From the NCBI RefSeq assembly GCF_001949145.1, contig NW_019091362.1, positions 11,546,559 to 11,610,558 on the forward strand: a DNA stretch of 64,000 nucleotides, written 5' to 3'. Every line of letters begins with the position of its first letter. Position 1 is the first letter of the stretch. Below the pieces are notes generated by a model. That model had not been told where the DNA came from and did no database searches. It worked only from the letters and a program-made list of their open reading frames with translations. Source of the DNA: Acanthaster planci (taxonomy: Eukaryota > Echinodermata > Asteroidea > Valvatida > Acanthasteridae). A program made the position numbers and the translations under genes. Of this stretch, positions 23,024 through 37,200 are shown piece after piece.

Positions 23024-23031
23024 CTTAAATA
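23024..23031 (-). promoter_or_regulatory. TATA-like box, receptor copy 1
   Basis: TATTTAAG on the minus strand, 68 bases upstream of the ATG. The surrounding sequence to about 23100 matches the copy 2 promoter region to about 52830. Confidence 0.5.
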
Positions 23032-23099
23032 AGCTTCCTCCGTCTGTGTACGCTGTTGACCCATCCGTTTCCAGAAACAGCTGTGGACCTGTTCAGCGA

Positions 23100-24150
23100 G
23101 ATTAACATAGCGTAATATTGTAGTGTCTCGTTACAGAAGTTTTATCTTCTTTCGTTGCCTCGGTTCATATGCTATGAATTCCTCAGAGTGTGTTACCTGT
23201 AAGTGCTGGGCAGTCGTGCTGAACTAATTAAAATTTTGCCGAAGGATGATTATCTTGTCTGGCGGTCTAGCGTGAAGCCTGGATGTCATATTACTAATGA
23301 AGGAGCCAATATAAGAATCAGCTTCAGTATCTAACATAACGTAATAAGGTTTTGCATTCCCCTTTGCATAATGTAATGTGACAGCCATTAAGAGGGGGCG
23401 TCTACTGTCTGGTACTCATTATGTATGTCTTTGCATGGATACATTACAGGTTGAGTTTCCTTCTTCTTCATGAATCCACCGGCGTAAATCCCTGGAGATG
23501 GGGATATATTTCGCCCCCACCTTTTGAGGCTGATGGGCAAACAAGTGATCTCTCCACTCTTTTTACGGTATGCAAAAGGATTACATAGGACAGGATACGA
23601 CAGGGCACGACACGACATGAAATTGAATTAATTAAACCGGATTGTAAATTTTTTAGGACTTCCAAACGACTAAATTGAATTAAATGTCACTGCATGAAAA
23701 CGGATGTACATCAGTCATTAACATCCCTACATGCAGGCGCTTACTGTCGGTACTACGAGGCAAAGTCTGCCGTAGGATACAGCTCATTCACGGGGCCAGT
23801 CGCCAGTCTTGGTCGCCGACTTTTTCCTGAACGAGGAAAAATTAACTCGGCCTCCGTAACTTACCACTATGATAGTTCTCGGTCACCCGATCGATATCAT
23901 TTTTTGTTTTTTAGTTCAGAATAAATTGTTGTCTTGCATGTGATCTATTGTTGAACCGCATCAATTCTACCTTTACAACTCTACCTCTACCTGGCGGAAG
24001 ACTTGTCTTTCTCGAAAGTACCTGTCGCAGATGAAGACAAAATTACCGCAAAGTCTGTAATATCACCTTAAATCAATTTCCCGAGACAAGAACTCCATAT
24101 GAGTGGAATTCTTCAGTAACCGTAGGCTTCACAACTTGGTTCTTCGCAGC
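23100..24150. other. Intergenic region upstream of receptor copy 1
   Basis: No supported gene. Short frames on both strands lack recognisable domains or splice signals. Confidence 0.4.
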
Positions 24151-25290
24151 TTTGGTGAAGAATTTAACGGTAAATTCGAACAATTTGTTTGTATCCCCTA
24201 TCTCCCACCTTCAACTGCGTAATGCCCGCCAACCCATACCCTCGCCTCATCTTAGTCGTCCTCCATATATCCCACCCCGTTTGCGACAGTCGATCCAGTG
24301 CCGGGCCTCAACTCGTACTATTCCTAGATTGAGGCAAGCCCCCTTACAACGAAGGTACTCATCACACGGCCTCTTTCCAGTCGGGGAGCTCGCACACGAC
24401 TACGTTGCTTCGTCCTCTCCGATCCTAAACTTTAAGCGGTTGTCTACAGTCTACTGGCCGAGTGTTTTGTTTTTTGGGGGATGGTTATCTCCGAGAGATA
24501 GGTACTTCTCTCTCTCGCTCGCTCGCATACGCAAACGTCCCCTCCCCAAAACGATACTGCAGCTGACTTCAGCCCATACAACTTTTTTTGCTGGAGTTGG
24601 ACATAAATTTCTGGAATTCCTTGACGATCAAGAAAATCGAAGCTGGTTCCATTTTCGCTTCCGACCGGGCTTGGGCAATGACAGTTCTCTGCTAAAGACA
24701 TTATCTTACCGATTGTCGAACGAGTCGTCATCCTACAAAATACACTTACCACCTATAGTCATGTGAAGCACCTTAACGCTTGGCAGCTCACAGTTCGAAC
24801 CCAAAACGGTGATGATGACCTACGCGTCATTTCCAGGATGGGAGGCTGCCCTTCTTCCTCATCAGGTTTCAGGGAACTGGGACCCCAAATTCCAGTGAAG
24901 CCACATTGTCTTGGCTATTTTCAACGTTTCACGCCACTTCGTTTTTGCATCCAAGAAAGGAGCGTTTTGATCTACTCTGACAATTCTACGGCAGTGGCCT
25001 CTATCAATCATCAAGGCGGCACGCATTTCCCCAATTGTGCATCTTAACTTGGGAAATTCTGCACCGGTCCATCAATCAACTGATCGACCTACAAGCTATT
25101 CACATCGTGAGATCCGACAATTCCATCACAGATGCACTTTACGACGGCATTGTCCGCCCCACCGAATGGACTCTCCACACCCATATAACCAAAATACTCT
25201 TCTCGATGAAAGAGACGTTTCATAAATCTCTTCTTCAATTCGTGCTGCATGAAGAAGGTTATGTAGCTCTGACCATTCTAACGTTTGTAT
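24150..25290 (+). mobile_element. Second degenerate DIRS-type fragment (RNase H region)
   Basis: Frames at 24763-25298 contain ERSVLIYSDNSTAVASINHQ followed by GGTHF. After a frame change come LHRSINQLIDLQAIHIVRSD, then NSITDALYDG and RPTEWTLHT. This is the RNase H end of a DIRS polyprotein, similar in order to the element at the window start (1738-1960). Upstream sequence (24152-24766) is probably the preceding part of the element but is too decayed to assign. No recombinase region or inverted repeats are seen, so it is a truncated copy between the two receptors. Confidence 0.7.
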
Positions 25291-25299
25291 ATAATTGAA

Positions 25300-27540
25300 G
25301 AGTACATATATATTACTACGGAAGCCTAAGGTGACAATACCTGAATAGCTGGCACAAGCAGTTGCCTGACACATGTTGCCCTGGACCGCACATATAGCCG
25401 CAGCGTAGGCATAGGCTTACTGACCAACGTGAATCCTGTTTGTTCGTTAATAAATGTGTCCAGACCCATGACACGTGCAGTAAGTGTAATGTCACTCAAG
25501 CGGCATTTTTCTTCCCCTAAATTTTGCCAAACTGAAGACAGTTTGCAGTCCAAATATTTCACATCGAGCTCGTACGTTTGGATGCATCGTAAAGCCTATA
25601 CCGTACCGATAGTGTGAACGTACGTGTGCGTGTATTAGCTCTGTACTTAGCTTTCGTGTGATTAACTGGTTTCCTTGTCTAACTTGACAGATGCCATTGA
25701 CTGGCGCGCTGGATACCAGTTTGTATTACCGCGAGACAAGAAATAAACAAGGCCGTAGACAAAACTATTTTTTCTCACAGGTGAAAATTTACACAAGTAA
25801 CTGAAAACACCAAATCAACATATATTTTTGCTAGTCATGTGAATTCCCTTGCGGTCAAAACAGCATCTCAGAAATCAGCTAAATTGTTGTGCGCCATGTT
25901 TGTCACGCGTGTTAGAAGGCCATGCGCGTGCTCGTCCCCGATCTGTGTGGAGAGCGCGTGAGGAAGTTCAGGCGTGACCATTTGGTGAAATAGGGGTGTC
26001 CACAATGTGCGATATTATGGATGCGAGTATCGTTCGACTAAAATTAAACCACATTCAGTGTACATGCATACACATTTGAATTGCTTTTCACAGATTCATT
26101 ACATCACACAGGACAGCCAATACATTTCTTGATCTTAGCTCGATATTGTGTTCTTGCCGCGCGTTAGTTGCAAATGCTCGTTGCTCTATATGGTATAACA
26201 GCATTGACATTCCAGAACAAACATTGAAACAAACACCAGCGCATCAGATTGGCAAACAATTTATTTCAGCATAATAAAAGTCACTGATTAAACATTCAAA
26301 TCTTCAAGGCAAATATATGAAATTGAAACTGAACTTTTTCAAGATTTTTAAAATCTTGAAACTATAAATTGCACAAATTCTGCACCTTAAATGAGCACAA
26401 TAAATTTTAAAATCTTCAAATTTCCATATATTGAAAGTTGATAATGCAAATAATCAAAGTTCATTTTCACAGAGTTTTAACATCATAAATTGCAAATTTC
26501 AATCACTGCAACTACAACACGAACAAGCGAAATGAATTTGCCTTCCTTCAATTAATATAATTTCTATGTGAACGAATTTTTTTCTTCTATATTTTGTAGG
26601 CCTACCTCAAATTCCAACAATAAAACCTGATAATTGAAGTTCATGCAAAAACCCAATTCCTCATTTACAGAATATTAAATTTGATGATTTAGTCTTTCCT
26701 ACACATAAGTATAAGCCTACATACATGTAAAGTCCTATATGCACATCTTAATTATGATCCAATTTAAAATTCTATATTAAACTCGCTAATTTCAGAGAAC
26801 TTTTTCAATGTAATTACATGTATATGAAATCTTTACTTGCAAGAAAGGTGGGTCGCACACTGTTTACAGATGAATTTGGAAACTTGAGACACACGAAGAC
26901 TAAGACAGAATTCAACTTTTCAAAACTGACAATGAACATTTTAGTATCAATGTTGCATTTGTAGACAAAGGGCAACCACTGTGAATATTAAATATACTAA
27001 ATGTTACAGAGAAATTCAGACATAAGTTATAAATGCTCATTTAATATGAGAGACTTGCCATATCATGTTGCTGGCATTGGGTTAAATAACAGTCTGGTCA
27101 GTGTTTTGCTCGCTTTCTAAGTGCTTGCTTGTAAAATCATCTTTTCCTTCCTCCACGAATAAATACATCTTTTCATGCATGTTGTAGACCTGGACGTGCA
27201 GACAAAACAGCACTTCATTCTGTATGTACCTGTACATGCAAAGAAACGCATGTTCGTTTATTGTATTCCTGTTGTCCACACTGGCTGCAGAATTTCTCTC
27301 TTTTGCATCACCCGTTCTAAAGCCTATAAACCCTTATATTCTGATGCCCTGAAAAACCATTGAACTTTCTCGGGCACGTAGTACCGTTTTTTTCAACCTT
27401 TTTTTTGTGCTATTTTGCACGCATATGAAAGCCCGAAGACCCTGGGAGTTGATTCTGGCAAAGATTTACACGATCTTGCCATTCCGTTCTGGGGACAAAC
27501 AATCTTTTTCAATAGATGTTAAAAGGGCACTTTTAATGCT
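25300..27540. other. Unassigned AT-rich sequence between receptor copies
   Basis: No coding, RNA or repeat structure that I can support. It lies between the DIRS fragment and the start of the second duplicated segment. Confidence 0.4.
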
Positions 27541-30500
27541 GTTGAATTAGCCAGACATCGGAATTACAATGCCCAACTTGGGCCGACAATAGACCTTTTC
27601 ACTAACAAATTCTTAATTAGGCATGCAAATGGCCTTGGTGGCAAGAAGTGAGAGCAGTCCATTGAAAAGGTATACAGGGGTGCAACTTTGATGATCATTT
27701 TCTCTCAAGCTTTGTTGCTTTGATAAACTTTTCCTTCAAAAATCCCAATAAATCGTTTTCCTATTAGTTTCTAATCTTAGAGGGATTTTTAGTGCTCTGT
27801 AAAAAGACTTTATAATTGTCTTTTTTCACTTTTAGACAGAAAGCAGAAACCACAATTGGAAAGTGCAACCCCCCAGCTAAAAAAATCTTTCGCTGAAGGC
27901 AAACCACTGAAGCAAAGGAAACTCAAACTGTACCGTGGAATCCCATTTTCTAACCCAGACAATGCAGTGAAAAAATCGGTATTTTTGAGCATAACATTAG
28001 GAGAATGTTTTGTAAAAAACGTGGGTAGAGTGATCAACTTTGTTCTCAAGCTATGTAAAAACAGGCGGTCTGTCCTTCAAGACTGATAAAGAACGATTAA
28101 AAGTTACGAATGATCGCGGAGGAAATAAGAGGATATTGTCCTGAAAATCCAGGTTAAATATTACGTCCACTCGTAAATGATACGGTACGATTAAACATAA
28201 TTAATAAAAAATGGTGAATCAAAACGTATTGTGCACCACGTTCTTGTCTGTTGTCTAGCTTTTTGTTTACACTGTCTCTTTAGTTTCCAATCATAGTCTG
28301 GCCTCCCCTGCATGCTTTGTTAGGCGTATTTACTGTGCAATAGATAAGAATAACCCTTGCACCATTTGTAGCAAGTGTAGTTGCCCTGCAGGGGTTTTGC
28401 AGAACTCTGCAGTAGTGCTCCCTGTTTACGCATAAATTGTATTTGATTACAGATTTGTGAGGGTTCTCATTCTTTTGCAGATGTGATTTTTTTTTTTTAC
28501 ATCCGAGCCAGCCCAGAAGTAATTTAATAAAGGGACCAGTTTTTAATTTGTGGGTTTCTTCTGCACGTACATTTCGAACGGTGATTTTAGGCTGGAAGAA
28601 ACGTATTCGGCAAACATGTGTGGTCACATCACGTTTTTCCAGCTGTGCTGGAAAAATGCTGCTAGAATAAAAAAAATAAATTCATAGCATGATGTACTGC
28701 GACTTCCCAGTTGTGAAACATTTATCAGCGTATTTGCCTTGTTTTGTTTGTTTGTTCTAATTCAGAATGTTAAAGCCTTTTGGCAATGGGAGAAGTTGTA
28801 CCTACGTTTAAAGGAGCCGTTGCAGCTTAATGCAAAGGTATATGTGGGTCAGGAATGGCAGGTAGAGATTCTTGACCTAAGTGTCATTTGCTGTTTCATG
28901 ACAACCATCCACCCAAGTAAGCCACGTCCCAGCCACCTCTCCTATAGAGGATCCTCTCCCCATCCCATTCCAACCCAATCTGACTTGAAACTGAAAACAC
29001 TTAAAGAAATTAAAACTAATTAAAACCAATACGGGCGTTGGCCAATCACAGTGCGCGAAATATGTCGACCATTTCCCAACTCACATTTCCCAGTGACCCG
29101 TCCGGACGTGTCATCCAGTCTCCATTATAATGGAGCTCAATAGTGTCAACCCATTCAAACACGCATTGCGCACAGTGGTTGCTGCGTTGCAAACTCCTGG
29201 TGGCGCACTATTGCGAAACGCTCCCATTAAAAACAAAACTTGGCACACATACACAAAACCAACATACAATAATGGTTCAAAAATCAGGGGAATCCCTCAA
29301 AACCCTATAAATTAAGGTAATTATATTAAACCATGGGGGGAGGGCCTAACCAAACTTTATCAACCACACTGACGATTCTGTCTAGAGAATGCTTGCTTGC
29401 CATTTTGTCTGCTGATGACCTTTGAGCAGACGGACCGGGTTATTTTTCCTTCAAAAAGCTGACTATCGTATTTTTGGAGGACGTTCCATTTGCAAAATTC
29501 AAACACTGCGAAGACAAATACAATCTACACTGGATTACAAGCACAAGACAGTCACACCTACGATGCCATTTTGTGAATCATGACGAGTCATAACGTTATA
29601 ATTCTATTTGCTAGAAAGATATATTTCTAAAGAGCTAATTTCATCTCAGACATTTACTGTTAGCTGTATTCACTACTTTAATTCTATACTTCTTATTGTG
29701 ACTGTACCCTTTGTCCAGAAGTCGACAATTATGCTGTAGATACGTTCATATCAGTCACAGTCAAGAATATTTTCAGTTATTATTTGTCGGCCTTTGAAAA
29801 TAAAAGCCAGTTTACCACATGGCCGCGTACGCTCTTGCTACGTTTTGATTACAAATCTGGTACGATCCTGATGTTGGGGGATACACCTCACGTTATGTAA
29901 ATTTGAATGGCCGCATTCATGAACTAACAGAGACGAATGTTTCTGCAAATGCAGGAACTTAACATTTTCCATTGACTTAGTTTTCCACCCATACAGATTA
30001 AATCAAAAGGTGTTTGTCTGGTAAATGTTTTGAAAGAAGAGAGTAAAGCAACCTTTGTTTTTATACCAAAGCTACTAAAATATAAAATAAATATATCAAA
30101 GAATAATCTCAATGACATGCAGAATAAAGATTGTGAACAATTTTATAAGACAAGTTGGTCACCAGTAGGCCATCATTTAAAAGCACGTGTACCTATAATC
30201 GGAATCATTCCGACGGAATGTAAGAATGTTTCAGTGAACAACTGTGGTAAGATGCTGCTACTTCCAGGGAACCATATGGGAATTGCTATAGTGCGTGTCA
30301 GGTGCAAATTTGTTACATTGTGTACATTTCCAGAGTAAAATTCACCTGTTTGTCAAAAAGGCGAAACAAGTTTGCCCATGAATTTGCCCTTTATTGCTAA
30401 CGCTTTATCTATCGAAGAAAAAATTGCGTCGTTTTGAAAACGCAAAATGAAGTTCAATTGAAATTTGCTCCAGGTAGGTCATCGTGATTTGGCTGATTCC

Positions 30501-30969
30501 AATAGATTTGTGAAAAACAATTATTATTTGCATATTTCAAATACTGCGTAGACAAATACAATTTACACTGGAATTCTAGCACAAAACGATAACGTCTACA
30601 AGGCCATTTTGTGAAACATGATTAAGTCATAACGTTGTAGTACTATTCGCTAGAAATTTATATTTTCTAAGAGCTTATTTTATCTCACACATACACAGTT
30701 AGCCGTATTCACTACCAGTACATGTCTAATTCTATATTTCGCACTCTGACTGCTCCCACTACCTTTCTTGTTCTCTGAATACTGCTATTCTAACGTGTCG
30801 GAATTGCATCACTGGCTTTAATTACGGCAAGGTCTACGTATTTAAGGAATAGAGTGGCGTGGGCAAGAAATACATCTATCATTTTTCAAGATGTATTTTG
30901 TCCAAGCGAAATTAACATCTATCATTGTCATGCTGTGCATCGACACATTGAACCTCTTACTGTTTCCGG
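27540..30969. repeat. Duplicated downstream flank of receptor copy 2
   Basis: Collinear with 12000-14467 but longer. A further ~0.8-1 kb is present: 30535-30740 repeats the block already found at 29500-29700, and both match 13725-13940. Between them, 30340-30500 carries an interspersed repeat with TTTTGAAAACGCAAAATG-like text. The short frames are not conserved, so it is non-coding. Confidence 0.7.
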
Positions 30970-31221
30970 TTATCCCAGAGAAGTAGTTGTGACTGGAGTC
31001 GGAGGCGCGTCCGGAAGGGATGTACCAAGAGCTGTGGCCGTGGACGGTCGACCTAGCTTTTCCCGCCACATCGTCCTCGCCTGGCGACTGAAGGCAAAGG
31101 ACAGGAACACAAAGACGCCTTGGAGGGAGCAGAAGATGACGAACAAATACCGAAAGACTTCCACTTCCGTTGCCACTGCGACGAACCCAAGGATCCAAGC
31201 GAAACTCATCAAACTTGATAT
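30970..31221 (-). CDS. Copy 2 exon 6: TM6-TM7 and C-tail
   Basis: 84 codons including TAA at 30970-30972. [36 protein letters not shown], then a short tail ending PVTTTSLG. One codon shorter than copy 1. Confidence 0.85.
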   Translation of the reverse strand: MSSLMSFAWILGFVAVATEVEVFRYLFVIFCSLQGVFVFLSFAFSRQARTMWREKLGRPSTATALGTSLPDAPPTPVTTTSLG

Positions 31222-34200
31222 CTGTTTGAGTAATGCGATGCAATAGTCAATTATTAACCTGGTAATTTCATAATGAATTACGTTTATTTTGGAAACCAGA
31301 TCTTGTATTCGTGGGGTAAGGTATTCCTCATAATCAACTGAGAACAAAGAAGTACCCTAGAAGGATGCCTTTTGAAACTCAGAACTTCGTTGTGTGAGTG
31401 ATATCTATAAAGTCCTATATATGTGCATACCACTCGTCACGTTCACAGGAACTTTTCATACCTTTGCATAGACGAGGAGCTCCTGACACACAGCCTTGGC
31501 TCTGGATCTATCTCTGCTCACCATGGTGGAAGCTTTCTTACTGGCTCTGATACCTCGAATCGTCCAAGCGAAACACGCCACGTTGAAGCAGATGCAAAGC
31601 GCGATAGGTGCATAGAACATGACGTACAGAGACCCACTGCTTGCCAGCCAACAAGACACCTGACCTGCGTAGCTGAATACCAGAGGGGTGCAGTCGCAGA
31701 AGTGTAGAATTAGGTTGGGGATCAAAAACAACAGCGGTGCACACCAGCCGATCAAACACAGACGGAGAAACCTATTCCTACCACCCACGGTCTTGGCTGA
31801 TGTGGTGGTGAAAGTTCGCATCAAGTCCCAAGACATGACCGCCATCCATGCAAAGGTAGCCAGCCACACGTAGTGACTGAAGACTGCTACTGTGATACAG
31901 ATGGCTCTGTGAGAAGGATCGATGACCACTGTGGATAGGATTGCCAGCAGTTGACCAACCAAGATAGCAAGCGACAAGTTCATGATGGCCAGACCGGGTA
32001 CGTTTCTCAGATTTGGAAAAACACTGTAGGTAGCAAGCGTTGCCGATAGACCGGCCATAGACAAACTGAACGCCACTACATTGAGAACCTGTGCCGGGTC
32101 ATCAAAGGAAACGCGATCCCCTGTGGTTTGGCCAGGGATTGTTGAGAAACAGACCAGAGTTCCACCACTTGGTAAAGTCACTTCGTGCAAATCTGGGCCA
32201 TGGATCTCCTCAGTTTCTTCAGCCTGAATTTCACATGTTACATTGTTTGCTTTTATCCCACAGTAGTTCACCAGTTTGAATTTGTCTGTAGTTTCTGCTT
32301 GGGCTCGGTACGCTATGGTTTTAGTTCGGTTTATTGGATTAAAGAGTGCACGAGCATTGGCGATAAAGATGAATACGTTTCCACTAATGTTGACCGATGT
32401 GAAGTTCACGCTATTGACATCAAAACATTCCACTTCACCACTGCTGCCAGTGTCGTAGTTCAGTGGCATTATTTTTAAATTAAATTTATCACTCGCTAGG
32501 ACCTCAGCTAAGCCACAACGACCCACCCAGTCCGTCCCAGACCTGATTTTTTCCTGGCTCAAGACATCATCCAACACTTCTTCAAGTTGACTTGTGCTTT
32601 CCAAATACGAGGTTGTCAGGGAGACGGCATTGTCAACGGTTTCGTTAACGTAGTCTGATTTTAGTAGTTGGTGGAGAGACGGGTAGAAGTTAAGCGCCAG
32701 GCCAAGATTGGAATAACCAATGGCTTGCAGCAGACATTTCGCAGAGTCTAGTCCAGAGCGAATGCTTTCATTGGTGGTTTGGGCGCCCTCGTTGGCAGCA
32801 GTGACACCTAAGCTTGTTACATGCATGCTTGTGCGAAAGTCAGCTGGATCTACTCTAATGATGTGATGATGAACGCGTCGTGGACTGACAGTTGGAAATA
32901 TTAAGTTAATATCTACCAAGCTCCCTATGGAAGTAATGATATTTGATTTGTCACACACGCCTTTATACAATGGGCCTAAGTTGCACCGCGCGCAGTGTGG
33001 GTTTTTGAAATATTGATGTGGTGCCATGTACTCTTTACAAGCTTGCATTTGGCCGTATGCGTGCGTTGGGCAACGGCCAACCATAGAGGGCTTGGGGCAG
33101 AGTCTCAACGTCTTCTCATAGTCAGATAGAGGTACTGGAATTAGGAATTCATTAGTTGCATTGGAGTCCACGGATGAGACAACTGTAGCTTCGTGGCAGA
33201 TAAAGCAAGCCACGTTTTTGAAGGGCACCAGCGACCGATAGAGAACAGGATTCACATTGGAGGGGAGGAGGCATGCCTGTCTTACGTCATCTTCTCCCCA
33301 GGAATCTGGACACTCGCTCACCAGTTGATATGTCAAATTCTGGTTTGAATCTAGGGACCAACATTGGTAGTAGTGGGAGTTGTCAAGTAGTACCGAGAGA
33401 TCGTGGCCATGCCTCGTGTGGTTCCTGCGCAGCCACTCCAGGGACGTCGAGCACTCTGTGGCGACATCATAGCAACAATCTTGAAAAGTTTCACACATGA
33501 CGTCGCAACCACACTGGACCGGGGATGATTTTTCTCCACAGCGCCCGATGCAAGTCTGGCTTGGTGTAATGCTTACCGTCAAACCGTGAAGTGTTATTTC
33601 TGCGAGCAGAGAAAAGGAGATGCGCAAAAGTTCTGGTCATCTATTGAACATTGGATTGTCATAGTTTCAATACTAAATCAGTTCACGGAAATTCTTTACT
33701 AATGCAAACAGCTTTTTAAAAGCTGACCACTTTCACCAAAGGACATAAACGATATCATGCACGTGTTCTCGTCTCGCATTCATCGAGTTCTTAGCAAAAT
33801 TGCGTCATCGAGGAGTACCAACCTAAACTGCAAGTAATACGTAGGTAATGTCCACCCGTTCTCCAGCATTGATTTTGCAGTCTGACCCAGAAGAAACTCC
33901 CCTCATATTTCTTTCGTAAAAGGTATTCTATCGTTTGGCCGCGTTCTTCGGCCGACAGGAAGTGCGACCCGATCAAGCAGGACGAGCCGATACTGTCACA
34001 AACGTTTTCAGCCAATATCATCATGTCATCATGAAGGCAGACTGGCCCCCAACCAGTCTCGTTGAACTGCAACTCCAGAATGCCTTCTCTGTCGTTAGGA
34101 CCGTCAACAAGACGAACACTGGCATTCAATCCATATAGATTGGTGTTACTGATAGCAACTATTTCTTCATCTGTATTCATGTGGAAACAAAAAAGTACAA

Positions 34201-37200
34201 AAATGTTACTGATTTGTTTCCCACTATGACATCACGTGTGTCCGATAGCACCCTAGCCCACGAGGCTGGCCGAGACGCAGAGACATAGCTATTTTTTTTC
34301 GACTACATATTTATTTTCATATTGCAATGTATATATCAAATTATACACAAGAAAAAATTTTGACTACGAGATTGAAAATAAAATAAGACTTTAAGACACT
34401 GAAAAAGGGGGAAATGCGGAGGCACATTCAGAAGAAATGCTATATTTAGACAAGAAAAAGAACCATAAAAGGAAGACTTACAACAGATTATACATGAAAT
34501 ACAAGTACTGCGCAATACAGTTAAAACAAAACAAGTACAAACTCAAACAAAATAAAGATGAATCCACAGACTGAAATGTAACAAAAACTGGAATTACCAA
34601 ACACTAGAAACCTTTAGAAGAACAAAAGGATGATTAGAACGATAAAAGAAAAGGAGATATCTGAGATAGTCAGAGAATAGGTGTTTTTTGTAGGTGTTCC
34701 TGAAGCATATGACAGATGACTATGACTTAACATTACTATTAACACTATTCCAAAGTGACGTTTGCAATTTGATTTTAGTGCACTCCGTGCGTAGCGAAGC
34801 AGACAAACGCTGGTTACTTTACGCTGGTCATCTAGTCATTTCTCGCTACAGTCAACATTACTTTACCTCCCACTCAATTCAAGTAGGAGGTCAAGAGATC
34901 ATGTTATAATTGGATGCATTCTTAGACTGATTCCCAGCCCTTTCCCCTGACGTATTTCATCCACATAATGTAAAAACACGTATTTACGTGTAGCGCTAGA
35001 ACACCGAAGACGTTTATTTTGTGAAAAGTTGTTTTTAATTTTACAGGCTTACAATCAACACAAAGACACGCTCGTAATGAGCGTTTTGTTTGTTTTTTAG
35101 TTTTCGTTTTTTACAATGCATTATTAGTCCGACAGGCAGCTGTTCATGGCCGAAAAAGACGAAATAGTCGATCGTTTTGGCCTGGAACTTCCGCACGCTG
35201 CTGGACCTGAAGGATATCGCCTCAACCGACCGTCCACCTCGCTGTACTGCCCTTATCACTGCAGAACTGAGGGGGTATGATACCGATATTGCCGCCCGAG
35301 TGAGATCCGTTTTGCTGCCGAAAACTACCTCACTTAGGCTGGTGAAGGATACACCTTCTTTTGGAAGGGTCCTTGAAGAGACCGCTAGGATCCACGGCGT
35401 GGGACTCACAGTCAAGACTTCCCTCCTCAGTCGCCTTCTCGAGGCCCCCGTCGACTTCAACGAGTGGCTTATGTCCTTCTGTGTTCCGTTAACAGCACAG
35501 AGACAAACCATCATCATCATCTTCTACGGACCAACTCTCACCACTAACGAATATGTCAAGAACTGGTTCTACGATCTACTGTATCAGATGCTCCGAGCCA
35601 TCCCCCGGCCCAACAAGATCATCCTGTTGGCGGGAACCACATTGTCTGGAGTGGAGTCATTGGCAAGCATGCTGTAGGTTCTGATCACCTCACCATCAAC
35701 AAAACAGCATTCCAGCTCCATAACAAGTTGAAGACGACATTAATGTATCCGTGGTCAAAGCAGTGGCACCTAATCGACGATGTCGTCGTGCGCTGTGGCG
35801 ATTGTCGCGAAATCAGGATCACCAGAGCTCTCTGAGGTGCACCGTGCTTTACCAACCACTTTCTCGTACCATCCACAGCCTGTCTCATGACCTCCTGCCC
35901 GGAAGCGCGCCGGGAGAAAGAGAGTCAACTGTGGTGCCCTACGGGACCTTCCTTATTGTCAGGCAATCCATGAGAGGTTGCTGCCGCCCTCTCCAACGTC
36001 CCTCCCCATCCAAGATCTGCCGAGATTACCAGCGCAACACTCACTCAAGAGTGGAACACCATCCCCATAGCAATTAGAGATGTTGCCGGTGCTGCACCGG
36101 GGCACACCACCAGACGTTATCAGGACTGGTTTATGACAACAATATGGAGATTGATCACCTCCTGGAGAGGAAGAACGTAGCCCATACAGCCACCATCAAT
36201 AACCCGTCATCTGTTGCTCTTCGAGCTCAGTTCGCCGAGCTTCGTGTCGTGGCCCAGACCCGCCGCCGCCAAATAGAGAACAAGTGGTGGAGGAAAACGG
36301 CCCAGGAGGTCCAGGGCTTTGAGGACAGCCACGACCTCCAAGGGTTATATGATGCAGTCAAGTCTGTGGATCAATCAGAGGCTCTACTGTCCCGGTTACG
36401 GCTGTTGATAGTTCCACCCTCATCAAGGACCGCCAGAGAATTCTCACCTGCCGGACTTAGTACCTCAGTGAGCTCGTGAACCGTGTCATCCTCATTGACC
36501 CCACCGTGATCGATAGCCTACCCATGCTTCCAGCCGTTGTTGTTCTCCGAGATTCAGCGGGTGGGCAAGAGCCTGAAGAGCTGGGCTGGATCCCTGGAGA
36601 CATCTTTAAATGTGGTGGTTATCTCCTCTTTTGACGTCCCTACCAGTTCATCAGCGACATCTGAGTGGCTGAGGCTCTTTCTCAGCACTGGAAGGATGCC
36701 AATGTTGTCACCGTCTACAAGAGAAAGGAGATAAATCCGTATGTTGCAACTACCGCAACATGCTGCTCCTGTTGGTGGCCGGGAAGTTTCTTGCCAGGGT
36801 GATGCTGCACCGTCTCTCCTCATTTCCATGTTGTACTCCGCGCGTCACAATGTGGCTTTTGGAAGGACAGGAACACCACGAACATTATCTTCGTTGCCTG
36901 CCTTCTTCAGGAGAAGTGCAGGGAGTAGCATGGTCATCTCCATATCGCCTTCGTAAACCTCTCAGAGGCCTTCGATGCCATCAGTAGAAGTCTCCTGTGG
37001 ACCATCCTTTCCAAGTGCTGTTGCCCACCTAAGTTCACGAAGATCATCCAGGAGTTACATACCTGTATGCTTGCCCGTGTGCTGCTCGGTGGCCTTAAGT
37101 CAGGGTCTTTTGAGGTCCAGGAGGTGTGAAACAGTGGTTTGTCCTTGCGCCGGTGCTCTTCAACATCTACCTTGCGGCCGTCTCCATTCTCTCCCGGGAG

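Noticed and set aside
24152-24766. 204-codon plus-strand open frame as a host gene
   Set aside because: No domain or splice pattern. It leads directly into the DIRS RNase H remnant, so it is better explained as part of that element.
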